This document shows positions 42,132-52,445 of a stretch of DNA of 64,000 nucleotides, one piece after another. The stretch is from Pseudoalteromonas gelatinilytica (GTDB lineage: Bacteria > Pseudomonadota > Gammaproteobacteria > Enterobacterales > Alteromonadaceae): positions 268,525-332,524 of the forward strand of contig NZ_LRRU01000020.1 in the NCBI RefSeq assembly GCF_001641615.1, written 5' to 3'. Under the pieces are notes generated by a model that was not told the origin of the DNA, did no database searches, and worked only from the letters and a program-made list of their open reading frames with translations. Each line of letters starts with the position of its first letter. Positions within the stretch are counted from its first letter, which is position 1. The translations under genes were made by a program, and so were the position numbers.

Positions 42132-43847
42132 TTACGAAAAGGCTTTTTCGCTTAGGAGTTCTTGCATTTGTTCGCGCATTTTAAATTTTTGAAGTTTGCC
42201 TGTTACTGTCATTGGGTATTCTTCAACAAAGCGTATGTGCTTTGGAACTTTGAAGTAGGCTAGTTTATCTTTTAAGAAATCACGAATGGCATTTTCATCA
42301 AGTACCGCATCATCTTTAGGTTGGATCCAGGCACATACTTCTTCGCCGTATTTTTCATCACTTATACCAAAAATGGCCGCATCTTGAATACCGGGGTAGG
42401 TATAAAGTACTTCTTCTATTTCTCTAGGGTAGATGTTTTCACCGCCGCGGATGATCATGTCTTTTATTCGGCCTACGATAGCAACAAAGCCATCTTCGTC
42501 CATCACACCTAAGTCTCCTGAGTGTAACCAACCGTCTTGATCTATTGTTGCTTTCGTTTTTTCTTCATCATTCCAATAGCAGCGCATAATTCCAGCGCCA
42601 CGGCTACATACTTCCCCGGGTAAGCCAACTTTTTGAACATCACCTAGCTCGTCAATAATTTTAACTTCAGTATGAGCTAATGCACGGCCCACTGTGGTGA
42701 CTTGTTTCTCGAGTGGTGAGTCGGTTTCGGTTACATTATTGATAGGGCTACATTCAGTTTGACCATAACCAATAACAACCTCTTTCATATGCATTAATGA
42801 GTGAACTTTACGCATAACTTGCTCAGGGCAGGTTGAGCCGGCCATTACGCCTGTTCGTAGGCTAGATAAGTCATAGTTTGCAAAATCTTTAAGCTCTAAC
42901 TCGGCGATAAACATCGTTGGAACACCATGCAGGCCTGTACAGCGTTCCTTTTCAACAACTTCTAGGGTTGTTTTAGGGTCGAATGAATCACCCGGAAAAA
43001 CTGCGGTGGCGCCTTTACTTATACATACTAAATTGCCAAGCACCATACCAAAGCAGTGATATAGCGGTACCGGTATACAGAGTTTATCCTCATGTGTCAG
43101 CTTCATCGCTTGGGCCATCAAAAATCCGTTATTGAGGATGTTTTTATGCGATAAGGTCGCTCCTTTTGGATTACCCGTAGTACCAGAAGTAAATTGAATA
43201 TTGATATCTTGGTCACAGCTTAAAGTAGCAGCTATTGCATCAAGCTCTAGCTTATGGGCATCTGTTGCGCGCTGCATGATATCGCTGAAGCTAAACATGC
43301 CAGTAGCAGGCTCATCACCAATACGAATTATATTTTTTAGATGTGGCAGGGCGTTTAAATTTAATTCACCTGCTTGTGAATCTTTAAGTTCCGGTGCAAG
43401 CTCATTGAGCATGCTTATATAATTACTGGCTTTAAATTCACTTGCTGTGATAAGTGTTGAACACTCAACACTATTGAGTGCGTATTTTAATTCGCTTGGT
43501 CGGTATGCAGGGTTGATGCACACCATAATTGCACCAATCTTGGCTGTAGCAAATTGGGTTAAGCACCATTCAATATTGTTAGGAGACCAAATACCAACCC
43601 GGTCGCCAGGTTTTACGCCAAGCGATAATAACCCCATTGCTAATTGATTAATCTGTTGCTGATATTGTTTATAAGTTAAACGGATCTGTTGATGATGAAC
43701 AACAATCGCGGGGTGATTAGGGTGATTGTCGACAATATCATCTAAGTATTGGCCAATAGTTTTTTTAATTAAAGGAATGTCTGTGCGGCCTTGATAATAG
43801 CTTTGAGAAAGTGGAAGCGCATTACTGTGTGTGTTCGTTATCTGCAT
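42132..43847 (-). CDS. acyl-CoA synthetase (AMP-forming ligase)
   Basis: A 571-residue adenylate-forming enzyme. IQFTSGTTGNPKGATLSHKN is the P-loop-like AMP motif, YGQTECSP and LHSGDLGVMDEDGFVAIVGR are the A5-A8 motifs, and TVTGKLQKFKM holds the catalytic Lys near the C-terminus. It resembles the ACSF2/medium-chain acyl-CoA ligase group. It activates fatty or related carboxylic acids for beta-oxidation. It stands alone, with its own terminator. Confidence 0.9.
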   Translation of the reverse strand: MQITNTHSNALPLSQSYYQGRTDIPLIKKTIGQYLDDIVDNHPNHPAIVVHHQQIRLTYKQYQQQINQLAMGLLSLGVKPGDRVGIWSPNNIEWCLTQFATAKIGAIMVCINPAYRPSELKYALNSVECSTLITASEFKASNYISMLNELAPELKDSQAGELNLNALPHLKNIIRIGDEPATGMFSFSDIMQRATDAHKLELDAIAATLSCDQDINIQFTSGTTGNPKGATLSHKNILNNGFLMAQAMKLTHEDKLCIPVPLYHCFGMVLGNLVCISKGATAVFPGDSFDPKTTLEVVEKERCTGLHGVPTMFIAELELKDFANYDLSSLRTGVMAGSTCPEQVMRKVHSLMHMKEVVIGYGQTECSPINNVTETDSPLEKQVTTVGRALAHTEVKIIDELGDVQKVGLPGEVCSRGAGIMRCYWNDEEKTKATIDQDGWLHSGDLGVMDEDGFVAIVGRIKDMIIRGGENIYPREIEEVLYTYPGIQDAAIFGISDEKYGEEVCAWIQPKDDAVLDENAIRDFLKDKLAYFKVPKHIRFVEEYPMTVTGKLQKFKMREQMQELLSEKAFS

Positions 43848-44040
43848 TATGTTCTCCGTGTCCGGTTAATGTGTTGTCATGGACTTGATGCAAAAGAATT
43901 GAAACTATCATTTAAGATAATTTCAAAACATGCGTACCTGATTAACTAAACACAGATTGTCGACAAAGAAAAGCTTTATAAGACTAATGTACAGAGTGTG
44001 ATTTAAACAAAGCAGAATAAAGAATGGGTTTTGGATATAA

Positions 44041-44069
44041 AAAAACGTGCCGTAGCACGTTCTTTTTGA
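44041..44069 (-). terminator. terminator of DUF3010 gene
   Basis: Stem AACGTGC / GCACGTT with a 4-base loop (CGTA on the plus strand) followed on the minus strand by seven T. It is 15 bases after the stop. Confidence 0.85.
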
Positions 44070-44083
44070 TACTAAATTAGCAA

Positions 44084-44536
44084 TTAAGCTTTTGGCTCAT
44101 CTTGCTTATAAGTTTTACGCATGATGTACACGTAAGCACTTATGAATGCGTTTTCTTGGAACTTTTTCAGGCCTGTATCTTCAAAGTCGATAGGCACAGG
44201 GTTGCGTTTAAGCTGCTCTTTGATTTCAGTTGCCGATAAAATTTGTACATCTAAGCGCTCAATTAACTGAATAGCCGTTTCCATTTTGAAACCTTTTGCG
44301 CTACCAGCGAATTTACCTTTAGCTTGACGCTCTTTGATTGCCACAGAGTCAATTTGATAATCTTCCATTAACTTTTTGAAATCAAATTGGAATTTACGCA
44401 TTACTTCTGTGTCATTACCGTTACCTAAGGTAAAACGTGTTTGTCTAACATCACGGATATCAAATACGTCATTGTCTTTGGTTAAAATGCACAGTAGTAC
44501 GTCGCTACCTGTAATTTCTACACCACATGTTCTCAT
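44084..44536 (-). CDS. DUF3010 family protein
   Basis: A 150-residue cytoplasmic protein beginning MRTCGVEITGSDVLLCIL and containing IDSVAIKERQAKGKFAGSAKGFKMET. It matches DUF3010 in length and motifs, and the fold suggested is RNase-H-like, comparable to resolvases, but the activity is unknown. Its promoter lies in the 64-base gap after the nuclease-like gene. Confidence 0.85.
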   Translation of the reverse strand: MRTCGVEITGSDVLLCILTKDNDVFDIRDVRQTRFTLGNGNDTEVMRKFQFDFKKLMEDYQIDSVAIKERQAKGKFAGSAKGFKMETAIQLIERLDVQILSATEIKEQLKRNPVPIDFEDTGLKKFQENAFISAYVYIMRKTYKQDEPKA

Positions 44537-44600
44537 GGTCTTTCTCTAAATAACTTAATTTGCGCAATTATAGCAAGTAACGTTATGAAAAACAGGTGCT

Positions 44601-45623
44601 TTAAAAATGAATTTTAATAGCGATAGCACTGTGGTCACTTACGCTAATATCTTCACTAAGGATGCTTGGTGATATATGCCTATCATAACTTTCATAATCG
44701 AGCGCTTTAACCTTCGAAACTTGGCAGTCAGGATTAAAATGTGCAGAGGCGAGAATGTAATCAAGTACATTCCCTTTTGATTGATAATAATGACTAAAGG
44801 GCTTTGATTTATTCTCATAAAATGAGCGGCTAAACTCATAGCTGTCGGTTAAACCTACAACGGGTTCGTTATGTTCTATGCAAGGTTCGCAGCGAGTTGG
44901 GTGAAACCCTTGAGTCATAAACGATAAAGTTGGGCTGGTGAGTACATCATTAAAATCCCCCATAACAAGTGTTGCACATTGCTTTTCGCGTTGGGTTTTA
45001 AGGGCATCATAATAAACAATGGATGCTTCTAATGAGCGCGAGATTTGAGACTGCATGGTACCCACCGTTTGATGTAGCAACTGCAAAAGTGGATCTTCAA
45101 GGTTATGGATATTAAGTATATGCGCCATTGACTGGACGCGCTGTGATTTAAAATGAACCACATAAAAGCATACTTCACCAAAATCAGGTAAATCAATTAA
45201 GCATTTAATCGGCGTGCGGTTAAATTTGAACTCATTCTGATTATTTAAATACTCAAGTAATTCAGGGCATGGTGTCAATGCATCGGCAGATTTAAACGGG
45301 TATTTACTGGCAATGGCAACCACAGGATTGAATAACACTTGCGGATAAAGGCTATCATGGGACGGGCTATCTACGGTTTTAAAATAATCGTAGCCTGCTT
45401 CTTTGCATTGCACTTCTAGAGCATGCTGACTAAACACTTCTTGAAACGCCACCACATCAGGGTTTGCCTCATTTAAGAAATTAGCTACAAACAATTGTTT
45501 TTGCAGCCATTGTGTATTGTTGTATCGTTCATGTAGCTGATAAAAGGAGTAGGGGGGCGCGGTATAATTTAATAAATTAAACGTCGCAAATTTAAACGTA
45601 CGCGTGTGTGGCATTTTGATCAC
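44601..45623 (-). CDS. endonuclease/exonuclease/phosphatase family protein
   Basis: A 340-residue member of the EEP fold: FATFNLLNYTAP (Asn), DVVAFQEVFS (metal Glu), VVHFKS, VMGDFNDVLTSP (catalytic Asp, Asn) and VSDHSAIAIKIHF (terminal Asp-His). All catalytic residues are present. There is no signal peptide, so it acts in the cytoplasm, on DNA or on a phosphodiester of unknown kind. Confidence 0.85.
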   Translation of the reverse strand: MIKMPHTRTFKFATFNLLNYTAPPYSFYQLHERYNNTQWLQKQLFVANFLNEANPDVVAFQEVFSQHALEVQCKEAGYDYFKTVDSPSHDSLYPQVLFNPVVAIASKYPFKSADALTPCPELLEYLNNQNEFKFNRTPIKCLIDLPDFGEVCFYVVHFKSQRVQSMAHILNIHNLEDPLLQLLHQTVGTMQSQISRSLEASIVYYDALKTQREKQCATLVMGDFNDVLTSPTLSFMTQGFHPTRCEPCIEHNEPVVGLTDSYEFSRSFYENKSKPFSHYYQSKGNVLDYILASAHFNPDCQVSKVKALDYESYDRHISPSILSEDISVSDHSAIAIKIHF

Positions 45624-45822
45624 CCTAAAAGTACTAACTCATTAAGTATGAAATGAGTTAACTAATTGTCAATTTAGTCTTCTTATTACTTGTATTTGAG
45701 TACGTGAGCGGCGACAATAGCTGCTTGTATTTGCGAAGACTCAGTAAATACAAGCTTAATTAGCAATGCTTATTCGTAAAAGCGTTGCAGAGTTACTTAA
45801 AATTAATTTAAAAATATTACAT

Positions 45823-45843
45823 GTGGTGCATTGTAGGCATCAC
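45823..45843 (+). promoter_or_regulatory. thrS leader hairpin mimicking the tRNA-Thr anticodon arm
   Basis: GTGGTGC (45823-45829) pairs with GCATCAC (45837-45843) in seven base pairs (one G.U), closing a 7-base loop ATTGTAG. In tRNA numbering the loop gives U33, anticodon TGT and A37, which is the anticodon loop of tRNA-Thr(UGU). It ends 19 bases before the thrS ATG. In E. coli, ThrRS represses its own translation by binding an anticodon-arm mimic in the same place, so the same is inferred here. Confidence 0.7.
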
Positions 45844-45862
45844 CACTGTATAAGGATTTATA

Positions 45863-47773
45863 ATGCCAGTTATTACCCTCCCTGACGGCAGTCAGCGTAG
45901 TTTTGAAAACCCAGTAAGCACATATGATGTAGCAAATGATATCGGTCCAGGTCTTGCCAAAGCAACTATTGCAGGCCGTGTAAATGGCACCCGTGTTGAT
46001 GCATGTGACTTAATTACCGAAGATGCGCGTTTAGAAATTATCACAGCAAAAGATGATGATGGTTTAGAGATCATCCGTCACTCTTGTGCGCACCTTATCG
46101 GCCATGCGGTTAAGCAACTTTTCCCTGAAGCAAAAATGGCAATCGGTCCGACCATCGATAACGGTTTTTATTACGACATCGATATGGATCACTCTTTAAG
46201 CCAAGACGATTTAGATGCAATCGAAAAGCGTATGCTTGAACTTGCTAAAACAAACTACGACGTTGTTAAAAAGACCGTAAGCTGGCAAGAAGCGCGTGAT
46301 ACTTTTGAAGCACGCGGTGAAACATATAAAATGGAAATTCTAGACGAAAACATCGCAAAAGATGATCGTCCAGGTTTATATCACCACGAAGAATACATCG
46401 ACATGTGTCGTGGTCCACACGTACCAAACATGAAATTCTGCCAACACTTTAAAATTATGAAAGTGGCAGGTGCTTATTGGCGTGGTGATTCAGAAAACAA
46501 AATGCTGCAACGTATCTACGGCACAGCATGGGCAGATAAAAAGCAACTTAAAGCGTATTTAAAACGTTTAGAAGAAGCTGAGAAACGTGATCACCGTCGT
46601 ATTGGTAAGGCGCTTGATTTATGGCATTGGCAAGAAGAAGCACCAGGCATGGTGTTTTGGCACAATGATGGTTGGAGCATTTACCGTGAGCTAGAAGACT
46701 TCGTTCGTGAAAAATTACGCGAGTATGATTACGAAGAAGTAAAAGGCCCATTAATGATGGACCGTGCGTTGTGGGAAAAATCAGGTCACTGGGACAAATA
46801 CGCAGATGCGATGTTCACAACTGAGTCTGAAAAGCGTGAGTACGCAATTAAACCAATGAACTGCCCAGGCCACGTACAAATCTTTAACCAAGGTTTAAAA
46901 TCATACCGTGATCTACCTTTACGTATGGCTGAGTTTGGTTGTTGTCACCGTAACGAACCATCAGGTGCCTTACACGGCCTAATGCGTGTTCGTGGCTTTA
47001 CCCAAGATGATGCGCATATCTTCTGTACTGAAGAGCAAATCATGGATGAAGTATCGTCATGTATCAAAATGGTTTACGACACATACGAAACGTTTGGCTT
47101 TGAGAAAATCGTTGTAAAACTTTCTACTCGTCCTGAAAAGCGTATCGGTGAAGACGAAATGTGGGATAAAGCTGAGCTTGCACTTGCAGAAGCATTAAAA
47201 GCAAACGACATTGAGTTTGATTACCTACCAGGTGAAGGTGCGTTCTACGGTCCGAAGATTGAGTTCACACTGTATGACTGTTTAGACCGTGCATGGCAAT
47301 GTGGTACTGTACAGCTTGACTTTGCATTACCAGGTCGTTTAGGTGCAACTTATGTTGCTGAAAACAACGAGCGTCGTACACCGGTTATGATCCACCGTGC
47401 TATTTTAGGTTCAATCGAGCGTTTCATCGGTATTTTAACCGAAGAGTATGCTGGTTTGTTCCCAACATGGCTTGCTCCAAAGCAAGTAGTGATCATGAAC
47501 ATCACGGATAAACAAGCAGATTATGTGCAAGAAATTGTACAAAAATTAAATAAACTTGGAATTAGAGCCGCTGCTGACTTGAGAAATGAGAAGATTGGCT
47601 TTAAAATCCGTGAACATACGTTAAAACGTATTCCATACTTACTTGTTGTTGGCGATAAAGAAGTTGAACAACAAGAAGTGGCAGTACGCACTCGCACAGG
47701 TGAAGACCTAGGCAAATTTAGTGTTGATGATTTCATTGCAAAATTAAGCGAAGAAATTAAAAATCGACAATAA
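45863..47773 (+). CDS. thrS: threonine-tRNA ligase
   Basis: A 636-residue class II synthetase with the full set of domains: TGS (1-62), editing domain with [10 protein letters not shown] (His-x3-His), catalytic core with [11 protein letters not shown] (zinc Cys), [20 protein letters not shown] (motif 2), [14 protein letters not shown] (motif 3) and the anticodon-binding domain ([15 protein letters not shown]). It charges tRNA-Thr and edits serine. It is the first gene of the thrS-infC-rpmI-rplT operon and has its own autoregulatory hairpin. AAGGA at 45852-45856. Confidence 0.97.
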   Translation: MPVITLPDGSQRSFENPVSTYDVANDIGPGLAKATIAGRVNGTRVDACDLITEDARLEIITAKDDDGLEIIRHSCAHLIGHAVKQLFPEAKMAIGPTIDNGFYYDIDMDHSLSQDDLDAIEKRMLELAKTNYDVVKKTVSWQEARDTFEARGETYKMEILDENIAKDDRPGLYHHEEYIDMCRGPHVPNMKFCQHFKIMKVAGAYWRGDSENKMLQRIYGTAWADKKQLKAYLKRLEEAEKRDHRRIGKALDLWHWQEEAPGMVFWHNDGWSIYRELEDFVREKLREYDYEEVKGPLMMDRALWEKSGHWDKYADAMFTTESEKREYAIKPMNCPGHVQIFNQGLKSYRDLPLRMAEFGCCHRNEPSGALHGLMRVRGFTQDDAHIFCTEEQIMDEVSSCIKMVYDTYETFGFEKIVVKLSTRPEKRIGEDEMWDKAELALAEALKANDIEFDYLPGEGAFYGPKIEFTLYDCLDRAWQCGTVQLDFALPGRLGATYVAENNERRTPVMIHRAILGSIERFIGILTEEYAGLFPTWLAPKQVVIMNITDKQADYVQEIVQKLNKLGIRAAADLRNEKIGFKIREHTLKRIPYLLVVGDKEVEQQEVAVRTRTGEDLGKFSVDDFIAKLSEEIKNRQ

Positions 47774-47844
47774 AGCATGAGCGTGTAGGGCAAACAAACA
47801 GCCAACTACACGCTTTTTATTTTATATTCTTGGAGGATCGTACC

Positions 47845-48393
47845 ATTAGAGGCGGCAAGAAAGGGCAACAAACAGCTCAAAAAAATCGTATCAACGAAGA
47901 TATTACAGCTAAAGAAGTTCGTTTAATTGGCATCGACGGCGAGCAAGCTGGTATCGTGTCATTAAAAGAGGCGCAAGCTATCGCTGATGATGCGGGTGTA
48001 GATCTTGTAGAAATCAGTCCTAATGCTGAGCCACCTGTTTGTAAGGTTATGGACTACGGTAAGTTCATCTTTGAGAAAAGCAAAGAACTAAAAGAACAAA
48101 AGAAAAAGCAAAAGCAGATCCAGGTTAAAGAAATCAAATTCCGTCCTGGTACTGACGAAGGTGACTACCAAGTTAAACTTCGCAGCTTGCGCAAGTTCTT
48201 AGAAGCGGGTGACAAAGCTAAAATTACTATCCGTTTCCGTGGTCGTGAGATGGCTCACCAAGAAATTGGTATCGAATTATTAAACCGTGTTAAAGCCGAT
48301 TTGGAAGATGTATCACAAGTTGAGTCGTTCCCAAATCGTGTTGAAGGTCGCCAGATGGTTATGATGATGGCACCTATTGCTAAAAAGCAATAA
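47845..48393 (+). CDS. infC: translation initiation factor IF-3
   Basis: A 182-residue protein aligning with E. coli IF3 (180 residues): [40 protein letters not shown] and [22 protein letters not shown] [17 protein letters not shown]. No ATG or GTG is available at the right place; the start is ATT at 47845, nine bases after GGAGG, as in E. coli infC, where the rare start lets IF3 repress its own synthesis. It binds the 30S subunit and checks the start codon. Confidence 0.95.
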   Translation: MRGGKKGQQTAQKNRINEDITAKEVRLIGIDGEQAGIVSLKEAQAIADDAGVDLVEISPNAEPPVCKVMDYGKFIFEKSKELKEQKKKQKQIQVKEIKFRPGTDEGDYQVKLRSLRKFLEAGDKAKITIRFRGREMAHQEIGIELLNRVKADLEDVSQVESFPNRVEGRQMVMMMAPIAKKQ

Positions 48394-48417
48394 ACAGGGT
48401 ATATTACGCACCGATTT

Positions 48418-48600
48418 TATTTCAGGTCTGCAAGTAACAGTTTACTGTTCACCTGAAATAACCGGTTTAAGTAAGGTTGCACTGCTTTTGTAGTGGGCCT
48501 TCACCGGATTATGGCAGTAAGTTAGGCCTTAAAAGTAGAGCTATTTTAATATCTCTCGCCTGCTTGCTAATTTTTAAGCAATACATTTGGAGTTATTGCA
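48418..48600 (+). promoter_or_regulatory. structured leader of rpmI-rplT (L20 autoregulation)
   Basis: The infC-rpmI gap is rich in pairing: TATTTCAGGT/ACCTGAAATA (48418-48427 with 48451-48460) enclosing AACAGT/ACTGTT, then AAGG-CACT/AGTG-CCTT and a wider CCGG pairing. Gammaproteobacteria regulate rpmI-rplT by L20 binding in this place, so I assign it by position and structure; I could not match a pseudoknot precisely. Confidence 0.55.
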
Positions 48601-48801
48601 ATGGCTTATAAGCTAAAAACTCACAGAGGCGCGGCTAAGCGTTTCAAGAAAACTGCTTCTGGCGGTTTCAAGCGTAAACAAGCGCATCTTCGTCACATTC
48701 TGACTAAGAAAACTTCTAAGCGTAAATTACACTTACGTCCTAAGATGATGGTTCATAAGAATGACCATGGTCTAGTTTCACGTATGTTACCATTCGCTTA
48801 A
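48601..48801 (+). CDS. rpmI: 50S ribosomal protein L35
   Basis: A 66-residue basic protein with the L35 pattern [23 protein letters not shown] and [17 protein letters not shown]. It begins at an ATG preceded by GGAG and is followed after 15 bases by rplT. Part of the large ribosomal subunit. Confidence 0.97.
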   Translation: MAYKLKTHRGAAKRFKKTASGGFKRKQAHLRHILTKKTSKRKLHLRPKMMVHKNDHGLVSRMLPFA

Positions 48802-48816
48802 TAGGAGTCTTCAGAA

Positions 48817-49176
48817 ATGGCAAGAGTTAAACGCGGTGTTATCGCACGTGCACGTCACAAAAAAGTTTTAAAACAAGCTAAAGGTTACTACGGAGCACGT
48901 TCACGTGTTTACCGCGTAGCTTTCCAGGCAGTTACTAAAGCGGGTCAATACGCTTACCGTGACCGTCGTGCTAAGAAACGTACTTTCCGTCAACTTTGGA
49001 TTGCACGTATCAATGCAGCAGCTCGTCAAAACGGTCTTTCATACAGCCGTTTTATCAATGGTCTTAAAAAGACTTCTGTAGAAATCGATCGTAAGATCCT
49101 TGCAGATATCGCTGTTTACGACCAAGTTGCATTCGCAGCGCTTGTTGCAAAAGCAAAAGAAGGCCTAGCGGCTTAA
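48817..49176 (+). CDS. rplT: 50S ribosomal protein L20
   Basis: A 119-residue protein (family 117-119) with [19 protein letters not shown] and [15 protein letters not shown]. It is needed for 50S assembly and represses the rpmI-rplT unit by binding the leader RNA. Start preceded by AGGAG. The operon ends at a strong terminator just after. Confidence 0.97.
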   Translation: MARVKRGVIARARHKKVLKQAKGYYGARSRVYRVAFQAVTKAGQYAYRDRRAKKRTFRQLWIARINAAARQNGLSYSRFINGLKKTSVEIDRKILADIAVYDQVAFAALVAKAKEGLAA

Positions 49177-49196
49177 TTTCGCTTTTCATAAAGTTT

Positions 49197-49223
49197 AAAA
49201 AGGAGCCTAGTGCTCCTTTTTTT
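49197..49223 (+). terminator. terminator of the thrS-rplT operon
   Basis: Stem AAAAGGAGC / GCTCCTTTT with a 5-base loop and T7 tail. Confidence 0.92.
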
Positions 49224-49373
49224 GATCTTAAATAAAATTCATAAATAACAACGATTTTGCATAGCGTATGTCGTTTGCTCCATTTTTTTGTTGAATCACC
49301 GCAGTTTACGCAATCCATTCAGATTAGTTGTTATAATTTCCCCAATAGAATAAGTACCGCACTTGAGAGTGAT

Positions 49374-51170
49374 ATGTTTGCGAGTTTAGTGTTTTTATCT
49401 GCTGCAGTAACTTTAGACAGCCACTTACCCCCATTGTTGCCATGGCAAGGCGACAGTGTGTCTTTAATGCAAGAAAAAGGACCATTGACCACTGATTTTG
49501 AGTTAAGCAATGGCACATTATCGCCGAACTACACAGACACAATGGCGTTTGTAGACCGCCTTGTTGCAGCAAACCCAACGCAATTCAAAGTCACGACTAT
49601 TGCAACTAGCAGTGCGGGTCGTGCGGTTAAGATGTTAGTGGCGAATGAACAAGGTTTATTTGATGCAAAACAACTTGTTGCAGATACTAAACCAACTATC
49701 TTCATTCAAGCAGGTATTCACAGCGGTGAAATAGATGGCAAAGATGCCATGTTTATGCTGCTACGCGATATTGCTACAGGTAAACGCCGCGATATTCTGA
49801 GTAAAGTCAATATTCTGTTTATTCCTATTCTAAACGTTGATGGTCACGAGCGTAGTAGCCAATATAACCGTATTAATCAGCGTGGCCCAGTAGAAATGGG
49901 TTTTAGAACGAATGGTTTAAATTTAAATTTGAATCGTGATTACACTAAGCTTGATACACCTGAAGTACGCGGTGTGATGCAAGTGATTAATCAATTTAAG
50001 CCAGATTTATACGTGGATGTCCATGTAACTGATGGCGCTGATTATCAGTATGACGTGACCTACGGCTATAATCCTGTTTTTTCTAGTGAGTCACCGAGCG
50101 TCTCAGAGGCGCTTGATAACTTATTTAAACCTGTTATTGATGCAAAATTAGAAAAAGCTGGGCATATTCCAGGTCCACTGGTGTTTGTAATGGACAAGCG
50201 CGAGTTTAAAAAAGGCTTAGCAGGTTGGGTTGCAACACCTCGTTTCTCGAATGGTTGGGGGGATTTACGTTCATTACCAACTATTTTGGTTGAAAACCAT
50301 TCATTAAAACCGTATAAACAGCGTGTTTTAGGTACGTATGTGTTTATCGATGGCGCAATTGACGCCTTAGCTGTAAACGAAAAAGCACTGAATGATGCAG
50401 TTAAAAAAGAGCTCGATTTCAAACCAACGCAGTTAGTCGTTGAACGTGGTTATGCAAAAGAACCAGATACCATCGAATTTAAAGGTATCGCTTATTCAAG
50501 AACTGAAAGCGCATTGTCAGGGCAGCCTGAAGTTAAATATTTAGGTGAAGCTAAAAACTATGGCGCCTTGCCTATTTACTGGCAAAAAGACGTTAAAAAG
50601 ACCGTAAATGTGCCAACCGCATTTTATATTCCGCCTGCGTACAGCCAATTGGTTAGTAAACTTAAATTACATGGCATAGAAGTAACGACACTCAATGAAA
50701 CTGTTTCTGAGCCATTAACCCAAGCAAGCGTTGCGGATTATGCATTTGCAAAGGCTCCTTTTGAAGGGCGCTTTCGTGTAGAGGCAACATTTGAATACAA
50801 CACTGTTGAAAATGTTGATATGACGGGTTGGTACAAGGTTTCAACCGATCAGCCATACTCTGAACTAGCTACGCATTTATTACACCCAGAAGCGCCTGAT
50901 TCATTCTTTGCTTGGGGTGAGTTTAATACTATTTTTCAGCGCACTGAATACGTTGAGAATTACGCATTAATGCCGTACGCACGCCAAATGCTTAAAGAAA
51001 AACCAGCATTGGCTTTAGAATTCGATAAAAAAATTCGTGAAGATAAAAACTTTGCAAAAGATGCAGATGCACGTTTGCATTGGCTTTATGAGCGTACACC
51101 GTTTTATGATCAAGGCTATTTAAAATACCCAATTTTAATGGCGTTTGAGCAGTTACAAAAAGGACAATAA
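49374..51170 (+). CDS. exported M14 family zinc carboxypeptidase
   Basis: A 598-residue M14-type metallopeptidase. QAGIHSGEIDGKDA holds the zinc motif HxxE, then NVDGHER and LNLNRDYTKLD (substrate-binding Asn-Arg), and DVHVTDGADYQYDVTYGY the third zinc His. An N-terminal hydrophobic segment (residues ~1-12) is short for a signal peptide. The start at 49374 follows GAGAG; an in-frame ATG at 49257 adds 39 residues unlike the family. It is followed after one base by an MBL hydrolase gene. Confidence 0.85.
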   Translation: MFASLVFLSAAVTLDSHLPPLLPWQGDSVSLMQEKGPLTTDFELSNGTLSPNYTDTMAFVDRLVAANPTQFKVTTIATSSAGRAVKMLVANEQGLFDAKQLVADTKPTIFIQAGIHSGEIDGKDAMFMLLRDIATGKRRDILSKVNILFIPILNVDGHERSSQYNRINQRGPVEMGFRTNGLNLNLNRDYTKLDTPEVRGVMQVINQFKPDLYVDVHVTDGADYQYDVTYGYNPVFSSESPSVSEALDNLFKPVIDAKLEKAGHIPGPLVFVMDKREFKKGLAGWVATPRFSNGWGDLRSLPTILVENHSLKPYKQRVLGTYVFIDGAIDALAVNEKALNDAVKKELDFKPTQLVVERGYAKEPDTIEFKGIAYSRTESALSGQPEVKYLGEAKNYGALPIYWQKDVKKTVNVPTAFYIPPAYSQLVSKLKLHGIEVTTLNETVSEPLTQASVADYAFAKAPFEGRFRVEATFEYNTVENVDMTGWYKVSTDQPYSELATHLLHPEAPDSFFAWGEFNTIFQRTEYVENYALMPYARQMLKEKPALALEFDKKIREDKNFAKDADARLHWLYERTPFYDQGYLKYPILMAFEQLQKGQ

Positions 51171-51171
51171 C

Positions 51172-51813
51172 ATGAAGGTAGTCGCTGTTCCTGTTACTGG
51201 CTTTGCGCAAAATTGCCGCATTATCATTTGTGAGCAAACGAATAAAGCTGCACTGGTAGACCCAGGTGGTGATGCAGAGAAGCTGCAAGCGGAACTAGCT
51301 GCGTTAAATTGTGAGTTAGAGGCAATTTACTTGACCCATGGTCACTTAGACCATGTGGGTGCTGCAAAGCAACTCGCAGATCACTTCAGCGTCGATATCA
51401 TAGGCCCACATCTAGACGATAAATTTTGGTTTGACGCTTTGCCAATGCAAGCACAAATGTTTGGTTTTGCAGCCATCGCGCCATTTTATCCAACCAAATG
51501 GTTAGCTCATGGCGACACTATCACAGTAGGTGAACTTGTATTAGTCGTACGTCATTGCCCAGGGCATACACCTGGTCACGTTGTTTTTTATCATCAAGAT
51601 TCAGAACAGCTGATTGTGGGAGATGTGATTTTTCAAGGCTCTGTTGGTCGTACTGATTTTCCAAAAGGGGATAGTGCGCAATTACTCAAATCAATTAAGT
51701 CTGAGATTTTATCTTTCTCAGATAACGTTGCTATTTTGCCAGGCCACGGTCCGAATACCACCGTAGGGCACGAGCGAAGAACAAATCCATTTATTAGTGG
51801 TCGATTTGGTTAA
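51172..51813 (+). CDS. metallo-beta-lactamase fold hydrolase (GloB/YcbL-like)
   Basis: A 213-residue hydrolase. LTHGHLDHVGAAKQL is the HxHxDH zinc motif, VRHCPGHTPGHVVFY the next His, VGDVIFQGSVGRTDF the bridging Asp, and ILPGHGPNTTVGHE the last His. It resembles the YcbL type II glyoxalase group, so hydrolysis of S-lactoylglutathione or another thioester is likely. The start at 51172 lies after AAAGGAC in the M14 gene's end; the genes are coupled. Confidence 0.88.
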   Translation: MKVVAVPVTGFAQNCRIIICEQTNKAALVDPGGDAEKLQAELAALNCELEAIYLTHGHLDHVGAAKQLADHFSVDIIGPHLDDKFWFDALPMQAQMFGFAAIAPFYPTKWLAHGDTITVGELVLVVRHCPGHTPGHVVFYHQDSEQLIVGDVIFQGSVGRTDFPKGDSAQLLKSIKSEILSFSDNVAILPGHGPNTTVGHERRTNPFISGRFG

Positions 51814-51959
51814 TGCCAACTCGCACAAACAGCTAGTTATTTGATTAAGTGGATCTGTATAAAATTGCAATTTTTTTGCATAAATAGTAGAAAATAGGCA
51901 GACTGATTTTTAAATCAGTTATATAATTTAACCAGTATTTTTACAGAAAAAGAAATAAA

Positions 51960-52418
51960 ATGTCTCTGAACCAAGTAGATCGCCAAATTTTGGCATTATT
52001 ACAGCAGGATGCTAGCTTATCTACGGCAGAAATTGCCGATAAAGTTGGTTTATCTCAATCTCCATGTTGGCGTCGTATCGCTAAGCTTGAGCAAGATGGC
52101 TATATCAAAGGTAAAGTTGCTTTGCTTGATGAGAAAAAGCTTGGCTTTGATATGTTGGTTTATGCCCATGTTCGCTTATCTAATCACGGCAGAACAAACC
52201 TCGCTGAATTTGAGCGTTTGATCATGAGCTATGATGAAGTGACTGAGTGTTACAGCATGGCGGGTACGATGGACTTTATGCTTCGTATTATCTCTAAAGG
52301 TATTGAGGGCTACGAGCAATTTGTCCGTGATAACCTACTAAACCTTGAATTTGTTCAAGAGGTTCACTCGAACGTAACAATGACTTGCGTTAAGCGTAGT
52401 ACGTCTTTACCTCTTTAA
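51960..52418 (+). CDS. Lrp/AsnC family transcription regulator
   Basis: A 152-residue regulator with an N-terminal helix-turn-helix (STAEIADKVGLSQSPCWRRIAKLEQDG) and a C-terminal RAM domain (ECYSMAGTMDFMLRI). It resembles BkdR/DecR-type members more than global Lrp. The effector is probably an amino acid. It has its own terminator; the next gene is a SulP transporter on the same strand. Confidence 0.9.
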   Translation: MSLNQVDRQILALLQQDASLSTAEIADKVGLSQSPCWRRIAKLEQDGYIKGKVALLDEKKLGFDMLVYAHVRLSNHGRTNLAEFERLIMSYDEVTECYSMAGTMDFMLRIISKGIEGYEQFVRDNLLNLEFVQEVHSNVTMTCVKRSTSLPL

Positions 52419-52445
52419 TCTTTTTCTACTACGTTTTATTTTTTC

